The position numbers were made by a program, and so were the translations under genes. The notes under the pieces were generated by a model that saw only the letters and a program-made list of their open reading frames with translations, was not told where the DNA came from and ran no database searches. DNA of 64,000 nucleotides. Source: Hypomyces perniciosus (Eukaryota > Ascomycota > Sordariomycetes > Hypocreales > Hypocreaceae). The stretch lies in assembly GCA_008477525.1 (NCBI GenBank), contig SPDT01000008.1, forward strand, positions 620,001 to 684,000. Direction: 5' to 3'. This document shows, one piece after another, positions 1-11,838 of this stretch; the stretch's first letter is position 1; each line of letters starts with the position of its first letter.

Positions 1-650
1 GCTTGGAATCCCAGTCAGAAATGAACGCTGCCATCCCAGACAAAAAATCAGTGCATCTGACTTCAGCGCACAGTCAATCGCCAGCAAGCCAGAACGTTCA
101 GCACGCAGTCTAGAAGGTCAGGGGGGCGGTTTGGGGGCAGTTGGGGGCAGAAGTTGAAGCAGAGAGAAGGGTTTCAGCCCTTCACGTATGAACAGATGAT
201 GAAAGGACGAAAATTGGTTGAAGGCATCGAGATAAGAGTTCCATTTCAGCAAGTTGTTCTACCAGGGAGGCTCCACCATGGAGTGGCTTGGCAGTGGCTT
301 TCACACGTGGAACAGATGTTGGAAATGATTTGCGAGAAATAAACCGATGACCTTTATTTCGAGATTGGAAATCATTTCTGTGTAGTATGCAAAATGTATT
401 TTGTCGATAAAATTACTCTATATTAGATCAAATTTTTATTTTGATATTTAATTGTATGCCCATTATGTCGCTTGGTGGTGTCCCGCATCGGAGTCGCAAG
501 TCCGCATCCCGATATCTGACTTCATCTGACTAAGTTCTGCGGAGCAATACCTGATCACACATCTTCACTCACACGCTCACATCAGCGTCTGGCTGGCTAG
601 GCTTTAATTCCTCTTTATAGAAGTCCTTTCATTCATTTCAACCACCAGAA
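1..650. other. Intergenic, upstream of the proline gene
   Basis: No supportable gene. The only open frame here (154-342) lacks an ATG at its start and resembles nothing known to me. Positions 350-470 are AT-rich. The last 150 bases are the promoter and leader of the gene at 651; a TATAGAA-like element lies near 616. The near-cognate TGACTAA at about 527 resembles, but does not match, the Gcn4/Cpc1 site TGASTCA expected upstream of amino-acid genes. Confidence 0.6.
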
Positions 651-2183
651 ATGTCCCTCACCAGCGCTTCTCCCGAGGCCGTCGCCAGCGATGCCAAAAC
701 GGCGTCATTCGCCCTGGCCTCACTCCCGGCATCGGCACGCAATGAAGCTCTCGAGGTCATCCATGCTGCCCTGACCGCGGCCAAGGATGATATTCTCGCT
801 GCCAATAAGCGCGATCTTGATCTCGCCAGCCAGGCTGCCGCCAGCGGCACGTTGAGCCAGGCGCTGGTCTCGAGGCTGGATCTGGGCAAGAAGGGAAAAT
901 GGGAGGATATGCTGCAGGGTATTCTGGATGTGAGAGACCTAGACGATCCGGGTATGTGGGGCTCTGATTTATACTCATCACGAATGCTCATGATGACTGT
1001 TTTCCTTCATATTGTCAAGCGTGAATTTCTTCATCCATGGACCGATAATGCGTCTATGGTAAATCAATATCATGAATGAACATGACAGCAGAAACCATTG
1101 GGGGCCATGAACCGGATTATAAGTCAACATCACTGACACTCAACAGTGGGCAAGGTCCAGATGCGAACAAAACTCGATGATGACCTCATCATGGAACGCG
1201 TATCATGTCCCATTGGCGTCCTCCTCATCATCTTCGAGGCCCGTCCAGAAGTCATTGCCAACATTGCCAGTCTCGCCATCAAGTCTGGCAATGCTGCCAT
1301 TTTGAAAGGAGGCAAGGAATCCACCGAATCCTTCGTCGCCATCTCTCAAGTCATATCCTCCGCCCTCGCCACCACTGCCGTCCCCAACTCCGCCATTCAG
1401 CTCGTCACCACACGCGATGATATCGCCCAGCTCCTTGCCCAGGACCGCTACATCGACTTGGTTATCCCTCGTGGTTCTAATGAACTCGTCCGCTACATCA
1501 AGGAGTCCACCAAGATTCCTGTCTTGGGCCACGCTGATGGGTTGTGTTCCATCTACCTCACTGCGACCGCTAACACTGAAAAGGCCATCACGGCCATCGT
1601 CGACTCCAAGACCAGCTATCCTGCCGCTTGTAACAGCCTTGAGACTCTGCTCGTCCAGGACACGGCGCGGTCCTCTGTCCTCCCTGCTGTGGCAGCCGTC
1701 TTGGCTGACAAGGGCGTCACCTTGCGCTGTGACCCAGCTAGCAAAGCTGCTATCGCTTCCTTAAATATCCCTCACCATCGTATTCAGGATGCTACCCCGG
1801 CGGACTTTGACACAGAGTTCCTCTCCCTAAATCTCGCCGTCAAGACTGTTTCTTCTCTGGAAGAGGCCATTACCCACATCAACACTCACGGCTCCCACCA
1901 TACTGACGCTATCTTCACATCTGACGCTGCCGAGGCCGAGCGCTTCATGGATCAGGTCGATTCCGCTGGTGTCTACTGGAACGCTTCGACCCGGTTGGCC
2001 GACGGCATGCGCTACGGCTTCGGCACCGAGGTTGGTATCAGCACCAACAAAATCCACTCTCGGGGCCCCGTGGGTCTTGACGGCCTGACTATTTACAAGT
2101 ACAAGATTAGGGGGGATTATCAGCCTACAACCGCATATGGAGAGGGGAAGAGGCCGTGGAAGCATGAAAAGTTGTCTATTTAA
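651..2183 (+). CDS. PRO2: Gamma-glutamyl phosphate reductase (glutamate-5-semialdehyde dehydrogenase)
   Basis: Catalyses the second step of proline synthesis: NADPH-dependent reduction of gamma-glutamyl phosphate to glutamate-5-semialdehyde, in the cytosol. Two exons, 651-951 and 1147-2183, joined across a 195-nt intron (donor gtatgt, acceptor caacag). The junction restores the family segment DDPVGKVQMRTKLDDD. The spliced product is 445 residues, the usual length for fungal ProA/Pro2. Visible family landmarks are FEARPEVIANIASLAIKSGN, LKGGKES, VIPRGSNELVRYI, VLGHADGLC and the catalytic cysteine in PAACNSLETLL (Cys262). The start is the first ATG after a stop-rich leader and gives a normal N terminus (ALASLPASARNEAL helix). 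PRO2 is the yeast name. The family assignment is near certain; the exact donor is inferred from the consensus and the continuous alignment. Confidence 0.95.
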
Positions 2184-4524
2184 GACGGCGAAAGGGGTGA
2201 TGCGAGGGATATATGTGGACGTGATGTGGGGAAAGCCAGCTAAAATAACGAAAGGAAATAAAAGCATTTGTTTATCTAACTCGGGGATGAGATGGTGTAA
2301 TTGCATGCTGTCAGATCTACTCCTCGAGCAGGGAAGTAGAATGTGGAGAAGCGTATTTGAAGAGATTTCAATCCGTCAGACTCCTATCTCAATTAATAGA
2401 TACGGGGTATGTCCCAAGACTTGATACTAGGCAGGTTTTGAGCACACACGGGGGGCAACGACACCCTGGAGGAACTGTTGACAAAGAATCAAGTTATGAC
2501 CTCCTGTGGTATGGTTTCAAGAGACGAGAGCTTAGAGACTGGCACTAAGTGAGCTGAATGATCGAGTGGGAGACCATGTTCGGAATACGATCTCGTTGAC
2601 TCGTGATGATTGAAAGGGGGCAAGCTTGTCGAGGCGTCGAAGACGATGTTGGCCTTGGGGTATCTATTCAGTTTGCGAGATGAGTCTATATTTGTCAATT
2701 CGCAGTGGATGCCTTTTCTTCACAAGCAGTACGAGCAAACGCCACAACTGACCATCCAGTGTGTAACAGAGGGATGATTAAGTGTATTTTTGGGACGCAT
2801 CCATACCCTGATTGACTTAGCAACAATCCCACAGCTACACGATTTGCTGCCCGAATTGAGGAAGAATATTGAAATATCTGTGTCTTCTGTTTCAAATAAT
2901 TTCTTTCTATTCATCTCTATAATTAACAGGCGCAGTGCCCGTTGTTACGTTCCGTCTTATGATCATACCACTTAACAAGTGAAGCTCTCGCCACAACCTA
3001 GATCCACGCACATTTCCCGCTAATGCCGACTTCCCGATGTTACCTCTGGGGTTTCCGAGCTTCAATTCTGCTACCCTATCCCCCTCTTTTTTTATTTTTA
3101 GAATACGAGAAGCATTCACTAGTATCCTGAAAGGCCGGTTCGCCTCCGACCTGACTATTTCGGCCTGATGTCGTATTATTTCTAGTCCTAAGTAAGCTGC
3201 AGCGTGACCGGGTTCGCACTAGGGTATTCATGATACGCACAGCAGTATTAATCTTCTTCGTAATACGGAGTTTACTTCCTTCGATCGGAGCATCCTTCGG
3301 ACGGGAACGCGCTTTCGAGGGATTCCTTTGACTCAAGTTTCGGGAGTGGCAGATCTAGATTTCCAAGCCCAATCTCTAAATACAGAAAAGGTTATTTTTG
3401 CGGGACTTGAATTCTGAGAGATGGCTGCGCCACAGCCTGATGGGACAAAGCGAAGCGTCTTCTTCCTATGAGATCCATGTCGATGTTCCATTCATGCCAG
3501 CCTCTTTCAAGCCACACAATACTTTCTGTCATGTCAGCTTGGCCGATCTATTTCTGGCGCTTTCATGCCTGTCCGGCATACGAAGTAGTTAATCTCTTTC
3601 CGAGATGAAGTACTACTTCGTACCGACAAATTGATTGATTACAATGCTATTACTAAAATTACTAAAGTTCTTGGAGTCCGTCTTGGCCTCAGCTCTCGCC
3701 TTGGTTTTTCTGCGGGCATCGGATGTCACGACAGTGAGATAATTTAAAAGTTCACACAGTACAGACAATGAACTTGTGGGGGTCAATATCTGCCCATTGC
3801 CACGGCGACAGTTGTGACTCAGGCCTGGAGATGGGCTTATGGTAGCATCGAAGCACTGTGAGTGCCTGACATCACCACACTGTATGCCAGAACGAGGGTC
3901 CCCACGCAGATCACTAAACCCTATGACGTTATAGGCCGGATTGACACTCCATGATTTCTACTCATCCTGCCTGAAAGAGCTAGAATGCCAGATTTCTATG
4001 GAACATGCCATTTGCCAGTACGAATTAGTTCTTCCGAGAAGACTCGTATCCATCGTCCGTTCGGCCAACCAGCCAGTGAGAGGCGTGCGGAAGAGCGTTG
4101 TCCTTGTGGCGGCTGCCCGTGAGCCACGCAGGGCTGCCTTGCCTTGCTCATGACACACCCCCTGGTCACTCCCCCATACAGATGAGACATGCTTTTCTGG
4201 CTTCACACTTTATCGACAGGGCACGTTGCTGGGCTCGGCTGAGGGGCGAATTGTGACAGTCATACGAAAAAAAATCAAAATCAGGAAACGTGCGTTCTTG
4301 GCGTGGGTGGATATAAATCATCAACAGGGCGCAACTCCTCAGAATCATCTCCTCTCTCGCTACCTCACAACTAATACTACTCACTCCGTATATAATACGC
4401 ATCTCTCCTGCTGCTTTACTCAATCAGCAACTCATTCGTTACTTCAAATCACACACTCGTTCCACACCAACGAATTATACCACCAACCACCTAATACTAA
4501 TACACCCTCACCACATCCTCCAAG
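2184..4524. other. 2.3-kb intergenic stretch
   Basis: No coding region that I can support. Short frames on both strands (for example 3398-3592, 3941-4153 and its antisense 3958-4206) show no family resemblance, and several lack an ATG start. Copies of the dispersed motif family occur at about 3257-3276 (cttcgtaatacggag) and 3609-3623 (tactacttcgtac). The final 215 bases form the promoter and pyrimidine/A-rich leader of the secreted-protein gene at 4525. Confidence 0.55.
4312..4317 (+). promoter_or_regulatory. TATA box of the GPI-type secreted protein gene
   Basis: TATAAA inside gatataaatc, 213 bases before the ATG at 4525. It is followed by a C/T- and A-rich leader without an ATG before the start codon. 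The GPI gene at 50348 on the minus strand has the same arrangement (TATAAA about 207 bases before its ATG). Confidence 0.5.
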
Positions 4525-5266
4525 ATGAAGACCTCCGCCATCATCATCGTCGCCGCCGCTGCTGCTCTCGCCAGCGCCCAGGCTCCTCCTCTGGGAACCA
4601 ACAAGGTCAACTGCGCCAAGCCCAATGCCGCTTACTGCCTGGGTGGTGATATCATCCTCCGCTGTGACGAGAACAAGGTCGGCACTGCTGGTCGATGCTC
4701 GGCCAACGTTGCTGGATACCCTCCTCTGGGCGGTGTTGCCTCGTGCTACCAGAGCGGTGCCGAGACTGGTGACGCTGCTTGCGTGAAGAACGTACGTTGA
4801 TTCCCATCGTAAACTGTTTCATAACAAACAAGCCCGCTAACAACTCCTCCAGTGTGTCGTCTACGCCCAGCCATCCTTCACTCTCCCTGCCAGCGAGTGC
4901 ACTCCCAGCTACACTGCCTCGGCCACTGCTGCTCCCACCACTCTTGCTCCCACCACTCTGAGCAGCGCTGACGGCCCTGCCTACACGGTCACCGTCATCA
5001 ACGGCACTCGGACTGTCACCGTCCCCTGCGAGACCAGCTCCTCCGTTTCTCAGGGCACCAAGATTCACTACCCTACCTACTCGGTCCCTGTTGGTGGTAA
5101 CCACACCGCTGGACCTACTGTTGGCCCTACCAACGGCCATACCAACACTCCTGTCGGTCCTACCGGCACCACTGGACCTACTACCGTCCCCACTGCCGGT
5201 GCTGCTACCAACGGCGTTGCTGGTGCTCTGGCTGTTGTCGGCATCGTCGCCGCCTTCTTCATCTAA
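4525..5266 (+). CDS. Secreted cysteine-containing, Ser/Thr/Gly/Pro-rich GPI-anchor-type cell wall protein
   Basis: Two exons, 4525-4791 and 4853-5266 (61-nt intron, donor gtacgt, acceptor ctccag), give 226 residues. A clear signal peptide (MKTSAIIIVAAAAALASA, cleavage probable after Ala18) is followed by a cysteine-bearing globular part (Cys in NCAKP, AYCLG, LRCDE, GRCSA, SCYQS, ACVKN, then CVVY, SECTP and VPCET). Next comes a low-complexity Thr/Pro/Gly stalk with GPT-type units and potential N-glycosylation at NGT and NHT. The protein ends in a hydrophobic tail (VAGALAVVGIVAAFFI) without a following charge, as in GPI precursors. It probably sits at the plasma membrane or wall. I do not recognise a named family; the order signal peptide, Cys domain, stalk, GPI tail is common among fungal surface proteins. 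Coding bias is strongly C-ending, suggesting high expression. Confidence 0.85.
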
Positions 5267-5587
5267 GAAAAGCATTTTGACCTTGTGGGGTGGATCTAAT
5301 TATGACTTAATCACAAGTTGAAAGAAATCTCATGAAATATTTGAGAGGGAGGATGAGTGAAACAAGTCATGACATTTATGTTCTCATTAATGTACTTAGA
5401 CGGCCTCGGCCAGGACGGAGTTTACGAGTACATTTTTACGATGTCGTTTTTTGACGGAAGTTCTTGTCCCTCTCTATCTAATTGCGAGGAAGCATATATC
5501 ATACCATTCATTCACCGGGGCAAATTTAATGATTTGAAGAGCCTTGCCCTCCCCGTGTCTTGTGCAAACATGTGATTATGTTGTCCG
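5267..5587. other. Convergent 3' region
   Basis: About 320 bases between the stop of the GPI-type gene and the stop of the minus-strand F-box gene. It is AT-rich, holds no supportable gene, and probably contains both 3' ends. Confidence 0.6.
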
Positions 5588-6163
5588 CTATGATGGTGCG
5601 CACCAAAGCCTCTCGTTGAGAACCCACAAGTACTGCGCATCTCCCTTTCTATCGTGGATGTAACTCAAATACAACGAGTATCGGAACAGCGCCTGTCTGA
5701 GGTTGTCCTCCGTCACATGCTCTCGTCCAATCAACTGCCCAAAGTTCCGCGCCGTGATGCGTTCCATTACCCCCCTGTCCTCCTCCATATCGTAACTCTC
5801 TTCACTGTCGCTGCTTTCCCTCCCAGAGGGCCAGGAGTAGTATGATCCCGATTCTTCACCAGGCCACGACGCGCCCCTTAGGGCTACATGCATGGCGAGC
5901 AGGAAATTTTCGGGGATTGGCAGGTTTCTGGGGATTGAGCAATGGGGGGACCAGATAGCCCGCGGTCGACACCGAAGGTCTGCGGCCATGGCCTCGAGGG
6001 TTGATTGTGCAATCTCCGGATTGATGAAGGAAGCGAGAACGTTGAATGTTGATTTAGCAAGGGCGGCATTGAACTTGCGACTTGTGAGGCGCGCTTTTTT
6101 AGAATGGGATGGAGGGAGGTAACTGAGGATATCGGTGATGATCTCAAAGGGGAGAGCGTCCAT
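5588..6163 (-). CDS. F-box domain protein
   Basis: Single-exon gene of 191 residues when started at the ATG whose first base is 6163. An upstream in-frame extension of 15 residues exists, but the F-box begins right after the chosen Met, so the shorter form is preferred. Residues 2-42 (MDALPFEIITDILSYLPP, then the Lys/Arg-rich KKARLTSRKFNAALA) match an F-box: the LP-x-E-I-x-x-I-L-x-x-L core and a helix with an L-x-S-R-x-F motif. F-box proteins bind Skp1 and recruit substrates to SCF ubiquitin ligases. No LRR, WD40 or other substrate-binding module is visible; the rest is charged, with a Ser/Glu-rich segment around residues 120-140. The substrate is unknown. Confidence 0.75.
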   Translation of the reverse strand: MDALPFEIITDILSYLPPSHSKKARLTSRKFNAALAKSTFNVLASFINPEIAQSTLEAMAADLRCRPRAIWSPHCSIPRNLPIPENFLLAMHVALRGASWPGEESGSYYSWPSGRESSDSEESYDMEEDRGVMERITARNFGQLIGREHVTEDNLRQALFRYSLYLSYIHDRKGDAQYLWVLNERLWCAPS

Positions 6164-6771
6164 GGTGGCGTGTAGGTAATTGATGTCTCGTTTATGGTGT
6201 TTCAACAAATGCGCACAAGGAACTCGCGAATAACATGAAGTTGTAAGTTGTAAGAATCAAGGAGAAGTCAGTCATACTTGAACTAATAAATCTCCATTGT
6301 GACCTGCTCCCCCTAAGATATATAATAGTCCGTCGCCTGACACGTGTAGTACGATAACTCACACGCTGTCAGGGTCCTTGCCCAACCTGTCATGAACTTT
6401 GTGAACTATTAATTATAGTAGTAATAGTAGTAATACTAATACTCCGTAGGGATTATAATATTATAAGATTGTCGGTAGTGCCGAACCATGAAACCGTTCC
6501 ATTCCCGGGCGAATCAGGTTGCTGGAAATCATCAACTAACAATCCTTCGCGGCCTGTTTCGTTTAGCCGATGACCATGTTTCTCAGTTTCATGTAGATAG
6601 GATTTAGACTGCGGGCAACTACCCAGAGCTTGACGCCTCTCATTTGCTAGAACCGTCTGACAACCCACTACTCTGGAGCAAACACGAGTTTTGAAGCGTC
6701 TGGTGGAAGCATTTTTTATGCGTCTATCCATGGGGTTTTCATGCTTGGAGCTTCACGTCATCTCCATTGTT
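6164..6771. other. Intergenic between F-box and HD genes
   Basis: Upstream region of the F-box gene and 3' side of the HD-domain gene. It contains a TAG/TAA-like trinucleotide stretch (about 6408-6449) ending in atactccgtaggg, a copy of the dispersed motif. No gene is supported. Confidence 0.5.
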
Positions 6772-7410
6772 CTACAAAGGTCCCTCGCTTCCTTCAGTCT
6801 CCAACCTCCACCACTCCTGCATCAGCTTCAATCTCTCCGTCCTCTCCTTCGCCATCTCCCTCCCAACATCCGTCTTCATCCATCCCTCCAGCTTCACCAA
6901 CTTCTCATCAAAGTGCAGCAACGAGTTCTCAAGTGTTCTGTTCCTCGCCCCTCCAAATGCAAACACCCTCCCTATGCCCACCGCGCCAATGGCATCGAGC
7001 CGATCTGCATCCTGCACGACCGCCAACTCCGGGTGCTCTTCAATCAGGGCCCGCACGCGCGCTGGGTCTTTCATTTCACTCGAGTAGCTAACGCCCAGAC
7101 ATATTGTCTGGACCTTCTCGGCCAGGGCTTCAGACGCACCGAGAGAGACGAGGACGGTAGAGATGAGACGGGAGGCGTCCTCCCCAGTTTTGATGTACTT
7201 CCTATCGCCCACGTCGTGTAGCAGAGCGGAGAGTGTGACAATGTCGCGGGATGTACCTGGCGTTTGGGCCTGGATGAGGTGCGCGAGGTGGACGACGCGC
7301 TTGATGTGGTTGAAGTCGTGGGAAGGGTCGTAGTTGGACATGAAGGTCTTGACGTAGTCCGTCACTTTGGCGATGAGAGCCTCGTCCACAACGTAGCTGG
7401 GGGAGCTCAT
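6772..7410 (-). CDS. HD-domain metal-dependent phosphohydrolase (YpgQ/YedJ-type)
   Basis: Intronless, 212 residues, ATG at 7410 reading leftwards. It shows the HD superfamily signature in order: SHDFNHIKRVVHLA (His31, His35), SALLHDVGDRKY (His65-Asp66), and QDADRLDAIGAVGIGR (Asp134/Asp136). Spacing and total length match the small stand-alone HD hydrolases related to bacterial YpgQ/YedJ, for which nucleotide pyrophosphatase activity is reported in some members. Such enzymes use divalent metals held by the His/Asp set. No signal peptide or membrane segment is present, so a cytosolic location is likely. The substrate cannot be read from sequence. Confidence 0.9.
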   Translation of the reverse strand: MSSPSYVVDEALIAKVTDYVKTFMSNYDPSHDFNHIKRVVHLAHLIQAQTPGTSRDIVTLSALLHDVGDRKYIKTGEDASRLISTVLVSLGASEALAEKVQTICLGVSYSSEMKDPARVRALIEEHPELAVVQDADRLDAIGAVGIGRVFAFGGARNRTLENSLLHFDEKLVKLEGWMKTDVGREMAKERTERLKLMQEWWRLETEGSEGPL

Positions 7411-9364
7411 GATAGCACTTGGGATGGGAGTGGCCAGATGATGAATGAGTGAAGCTTGGTGTTTTCTAAAAGATGAAGTCTTCAGCTATAGAAACGTTGC
7501 TTTTCCCCCCCTTTGTCCCCCCGGCATACCCTAAAGCTGCCTGGTTGACCAGCTCAATATCCCACCAATTGCTGCGCAGACAGTTGAATGTTGGATGTTG
7601 ATGAAGTATTTGAGGGCTTTGGCGGCTAGAACTGAAAATTGTGTGGTGGAAGAGTACTAATATACATAGACGTTTGGTTCCGCCATTTCGAGGTCATCGC
7701 GTTCGAAGCGTGAAAAGGAAGGCGCTCCACTCGGCAAGTGAGTCAGGCCATTACGGGCGTTCACGTGATTAGGGGCTACCTCATAAAGGTGGAAAGACAA
7801 CACTTATATAAAAAGATATGAATTATGATAATGCCGATTCATTCTAGTAAATATTGACCCTGGGTTTACATCTACAAGAAAATGAAACAGAGAAAGGCGG
7901 GGTTGGTAATAAACGAGGCGCTGTACTTCGGATGGGGAACTTGACTTCAAGGTGTACAAATACAGCAATAATAGGGCAACAAGGCACATGTAGTTCCCTA
8001 TAAAGGTCGTCCAAAACCCCTAGAGACAAGCACTTCATGTCAACGAGGTGAAGTTTCTACTGGTTTCAAGCCCAAAGGACAAAGTGGGCATGCCGCCGTC
8101 CCCTCTCAATGATGTGTTGCCAAAGACAAAACTTGAGTGAAGATTGAGTACCAAGCCGAAGCCTCACGATCAAATATACATGAGGTGCGGAGCAGTAGCA
8201 CAACCATTCCGTGATGATGGCGGCCTCTCGCAAGTATTAGAAGAACATATGTCTGAGTCATGTTCAAACGAGCCGAACCCGAGTTTGCCGCCACTGGTGA
8301 AGGCGAGCAGTTGCTCACATATTTCTCTTGTAAGTAAAGAGGAAGAATCGAGGGTAGGCGATTAGTATCCCCAGACAAAAGCAACGCCAAATCGATAGCC
8401 ACCTTGAAGCCGCAAGACCCAAGGCCGACGCATTCTTGCCCAGGCTCACCAACGAGGAACGGACCAACGACAAAGGCAGTTGCAATAGTATCACCATGCT
8501 AGAGTAGGTCGCCCACATGCAACCGCACACACTATGCAAGGATTTGTCTCTCTTCAGCTGGGCATCTAATGGTAGTACTCCCTCATGGGCGCCACGAAAA
8601 CCCGGCTCTGCCATGATTTGGATATTGGATGATTGTCCACCCCGTGTGACCGTCTGCTTACCCGCCGAAGCTAAGGAGCGGTGGCATGAAACTAGGCAGC
8701 CTGTCGTCAGCAAGGAGCGAGTTAAGTCGTCGAGGGCAGGTCAATCAATACAACTGTGTGGATCTTTTGACTTGGTCGAAGAGATACATTAGTGCAGCTT
8801 GACGGGCCACCATACGGGCCGCAGACGGACGGGAGCCTGTTGCTAGCGAGAGTCGTAGACTTGTGTCAAACGTCTGTCCTCGATGGATGAAATCCTCATG
8901 GTGATGAGACGTTTATGTAGTTCCGTCAAACCTGGCGATCCAGGAGGTGTACAGGCCGAAAATCAGGTCCTGCGATGCTGGGGCAAACCATCATGTAGGC
9001 GAGGCCGTATTGCATTGGCGGGCGATCAACACCCTAAAGGCCGATGAGGAGAAGAAACTGTACGACGCTTGGGTCTGTGTTGATGCGGCCAACATGAAGA
9101 ATGATGACGGATACCCCCGTTCTAGGCTTTGCTAGCCTCTTGAAGCACTATCGAGACTCGAGATGCCATGACAGGGTCTCGCCGCTTTTAGATTGTCCAG
9201 ATTTGGGGCTTACGGTTGGAGATGCAATTTGCGGGGTTATGCGTTTAGTAGGATAGAGCACAAGCGGCGGGGCGGGCCAAGGTCACGAAACTTTCAGCCT
9301 TGTGGAAGATAACACCTCCCTCCCACCCAACACAAGGTGAAGCAGAACAACAACAATAATCACC
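7411..9364. other. 2-kb intergenic stretch with possible cryptic or decayed coding segment
   Basis: Upstream of the HD gene (about 7411-7790) nothing but promoter-like AT/C-rich sequence is seen. On the minus strand about 8110-8480 stays open in one frame and starts just after a plausible acceptor (ctctag). It reads HGDTIATAFVVGPFLVGE, later KVAIDLALLLSGDTNRL. A second frame (8580-8713) has donor- and acceptor-like sites nearby. I cannot join them into a convincing gene and recognise no family, so no CDS is called. The last 100 bases are the SmF promoter. Confidence 0.35.
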
Positions 9365-9789
9365 ATGAGCTTCGTACCGGTAAACCCGCGGCCCATGCTG
9401 CAGGAGTTGGTGGACAAGACGGTTCTAGTACGCCTAAAGTGGGGAGAGACGGAGTACAAGGGCAGACTGGTGGTGAGTTGACGTGGGGGGAAAGAAAACC
9501 ACAAGCACGCTCTTGCACAAAGCCAAACAATGAATGAATGCTAATTCACAGCGCTTTGCGTTTTAGTCGATCGACAGTTACATGAACCTACAGCTGGCCA
9601 ATACCGAGGAATACATCTCTGACAAGCTCACCGGTGAGCTGGGCCAGGTGCTGATCAGGTAAGACTCTTTGGAGACATGCGAGGCTACAACCTGATGCTA
9701 ATCGCGGAAACAGGTGTAACAACGTTCTATACATCCGTGGTGCCGACCAAAAGGAGAATGGAGACAAAGACACGAGGATGGAAGACTAG
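9365..9789 (+). CDS. SMX3: Small nuclear ribonucleoprotein SmF
   Basis: Three small exons, 9365-9472, 9567-9658 and 9714-9789, split by introns of 94 and 55 nt, encode 91 residues. The N terminus [18 protein letters not shown] leads into the Sm1 motif ([20 protein letters not shown], then DSYMNLQL with the conserved Asp-x-x-Met-Asn RNA-binding turn). The Sm2 motif follows ([13 protein letters not shown]). SmF is one of the seven Sm proteins forming the ring on U1, U2, U4 and U5 snRNAs, and the length is standard. The first intron falls after GRLV and the second splits the Arg codon of LIR, both restoring the family sequence exactly. SMX3 is the yeast name. The acidic and basic tail ([10 protein letters not shown]) is short, as in other fungi. 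Confidence 0.95.
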
Positions 9790-11838
9790 ATGGGCGGCGA
9801 ATGGTAGCTTGGGAATGAAACGGCGTTGAGGTGCAGCCGGGGTGAAGGCCTGTATGTGCTGCAGGCCCAATTTCAAGCGACCTTTGACGGTTTAGCTAAT
9901 CGTGACGACTTCGACATCAGCAACCGAAACAATGGCACTGGCATTGCGCTGGCATACGTGAGATGGACATGCATCGAGACGGGCTGCTTGCAAGCTCGGT
10001 TCTCGCACACAGACAGCTTTTCAACCCGTTTTCCATTTAGGAATCGACTCCAAGACAAGACACTTGATACCCAAATGATATGCAACCATCGCCTCTTGTG
10101 AAGAATGGCGGGTTGGCGTTGGCCACGTGGATGTCTCTACTTGTCCAACATAACGGAACCGGGTATTTCAATGGAATTTCGCCCCTCTTTCGGGAGATAG
10201 ATTAGTCAAAACTACACGTGCTTGCTCTCTGCAGATGACAACAAAAGACTTTTTCTACCTTTTAGCCTGTAATGGACTTTTGTGGACTGTAAATGTTGGA
10301 GTTGATACAATGCTGGCTTGGCTGGGAATAGGCAAGGCGGCATACGTAGATTTGAGGCCACTAATAATGGCAGCTCTGTGATGTGGGAAAGTACAGGGTC
10401 ATTCCAGTTGTTGACTGAGGCGCTCAATATCTGGAGAGAGGTGGCAGAGGAACACATATCGTCATGTTCAACATAACGCCCAAGTGGTCCAGTTGCATCC
10501 ATATTGCAACATGATCGCAATTTCTATATAGACTGAGCAGGATAACTAGTGAATGTAGGAGCGGGTGCGCCTTAAGACGACTATGTAAAGAGTATATGTA
10601 TGCCTCTGATGTCTCTTGGGCGTGTGACACCATCTCTTCGTACATCTATCCACCACCTACATAAACACCACGAAGAAGATACAGCAACAAGTGCCATTAT
10701 TGTCGAGTTCCATCTCTGGCAATAAAGGATCTGATTAATTATTTATTAAAGTCCATATCTCTTTTTTTTTTCCCAGTTGCCGTAGCAGTAGTACCAAGAG
10801 GGCATAGGCTTAGGCGCTATGAACTGACTGAAGTTACAAAGTACTTATGCAAATACTCGGCATTCATCGGCTCCGGAGTAATAGTAATTGCTGCTCAAAA
10901 AAGCGGCATCGAATGCTGCATCCTCATCAGGGTTCGTTTGTTTTCCTCGCCATTGTCCGCTATTGTCCGCCTACCGCAGCCCACCCGCAGACCCCTCAAC
11001 AAATCACCGTGAGCTTCTAACAGCTCCCCCGGTAAAGGCGATCTGCAGGGTGATGGAACTTGAGGCAGCAGTCCAATCAGGAGCCGCGATTAGACGCTGG
11101 CCGCGCAGTAGAAAGACTCAGAACACCCAAAGGCCGCTAAAGCAACGCCACAGAGGTTGTTAGCCGCCCAGCCCCCGCTTCTACGAAGTAGCATCCTCGC
11201 ATCTGGAGATGCTTCGCGACTAGCAGAGGAGATGGCTGCGTCTTTTCCGCCGCTCAACGGGTGCTGCACACATCATTGGCCCGTCCGTATGGAGACCGCC
11301 TGAGAGCAGCTCCTCTGGAGACGAGGAGACGAGGGACCCGACCACTCTCGTGCGGTCCCGCCTGCGCGGTCGTCAGAGTCGGCCGCGCTTCTCAAAACAT
11401 ATAATAATCGACCAACACCCGTCCTTTTCGTCTTCTCTTTCTTCTTGCTCCTCAGCAAGATTTGCCAAACACAAATCCTCGTTTCTGTTTTCCTCTCTCC
11501 CCCTTGTTTTTTTTTGCATTCATCGGAGCTGGCCTCCAACCTTTACATTCTTAATATCATCTCGTCTCACATTACAACACCTCCTCAAGCACCATCACAA
11601 CCTTCACTTCCTCAAGATTGCTGGACAGCTTGAGAGACGAGCCTTCTTTTTATGACCATTTTTCACTGATTTTTGCACGATTTCCCACGCCGCCACGATC
11701 TCATAATCGATACCCTCTAATAACAGAAACTTTGGATTTTGCTTGCTCACCAGCCATTTTCGTACATTTTCACGACAAGAATCACATACACTGCTACCAC
11801 AGCATCCCCTGCCACAACAACGTCAACTAATAATCAAC
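9790..11838. other. 2-kb intergenic stretch; leader of the CBM48 gene on the right
   Basis: No supportable gene between 9790 and about 11300; open frames there are short and without family resemblance. From about 11400 to 11838 the plus strand becomes strongly C/T-rich (11418-11520, then many cac/ctc tracts), as in the leaders of well-expressed fungal genes. A short upstream frame (ATG at 11652, stop at 11667-11669) would lie in the leader of the gene at 11839 if transcription starts in the pyrimidine tract. Confidence 0.5.

Noticed and set aside
638..991. Minus-strand open frames opposite the proline gene
   Set aside because: They are antisense shadows of a clear ProA coding exon.
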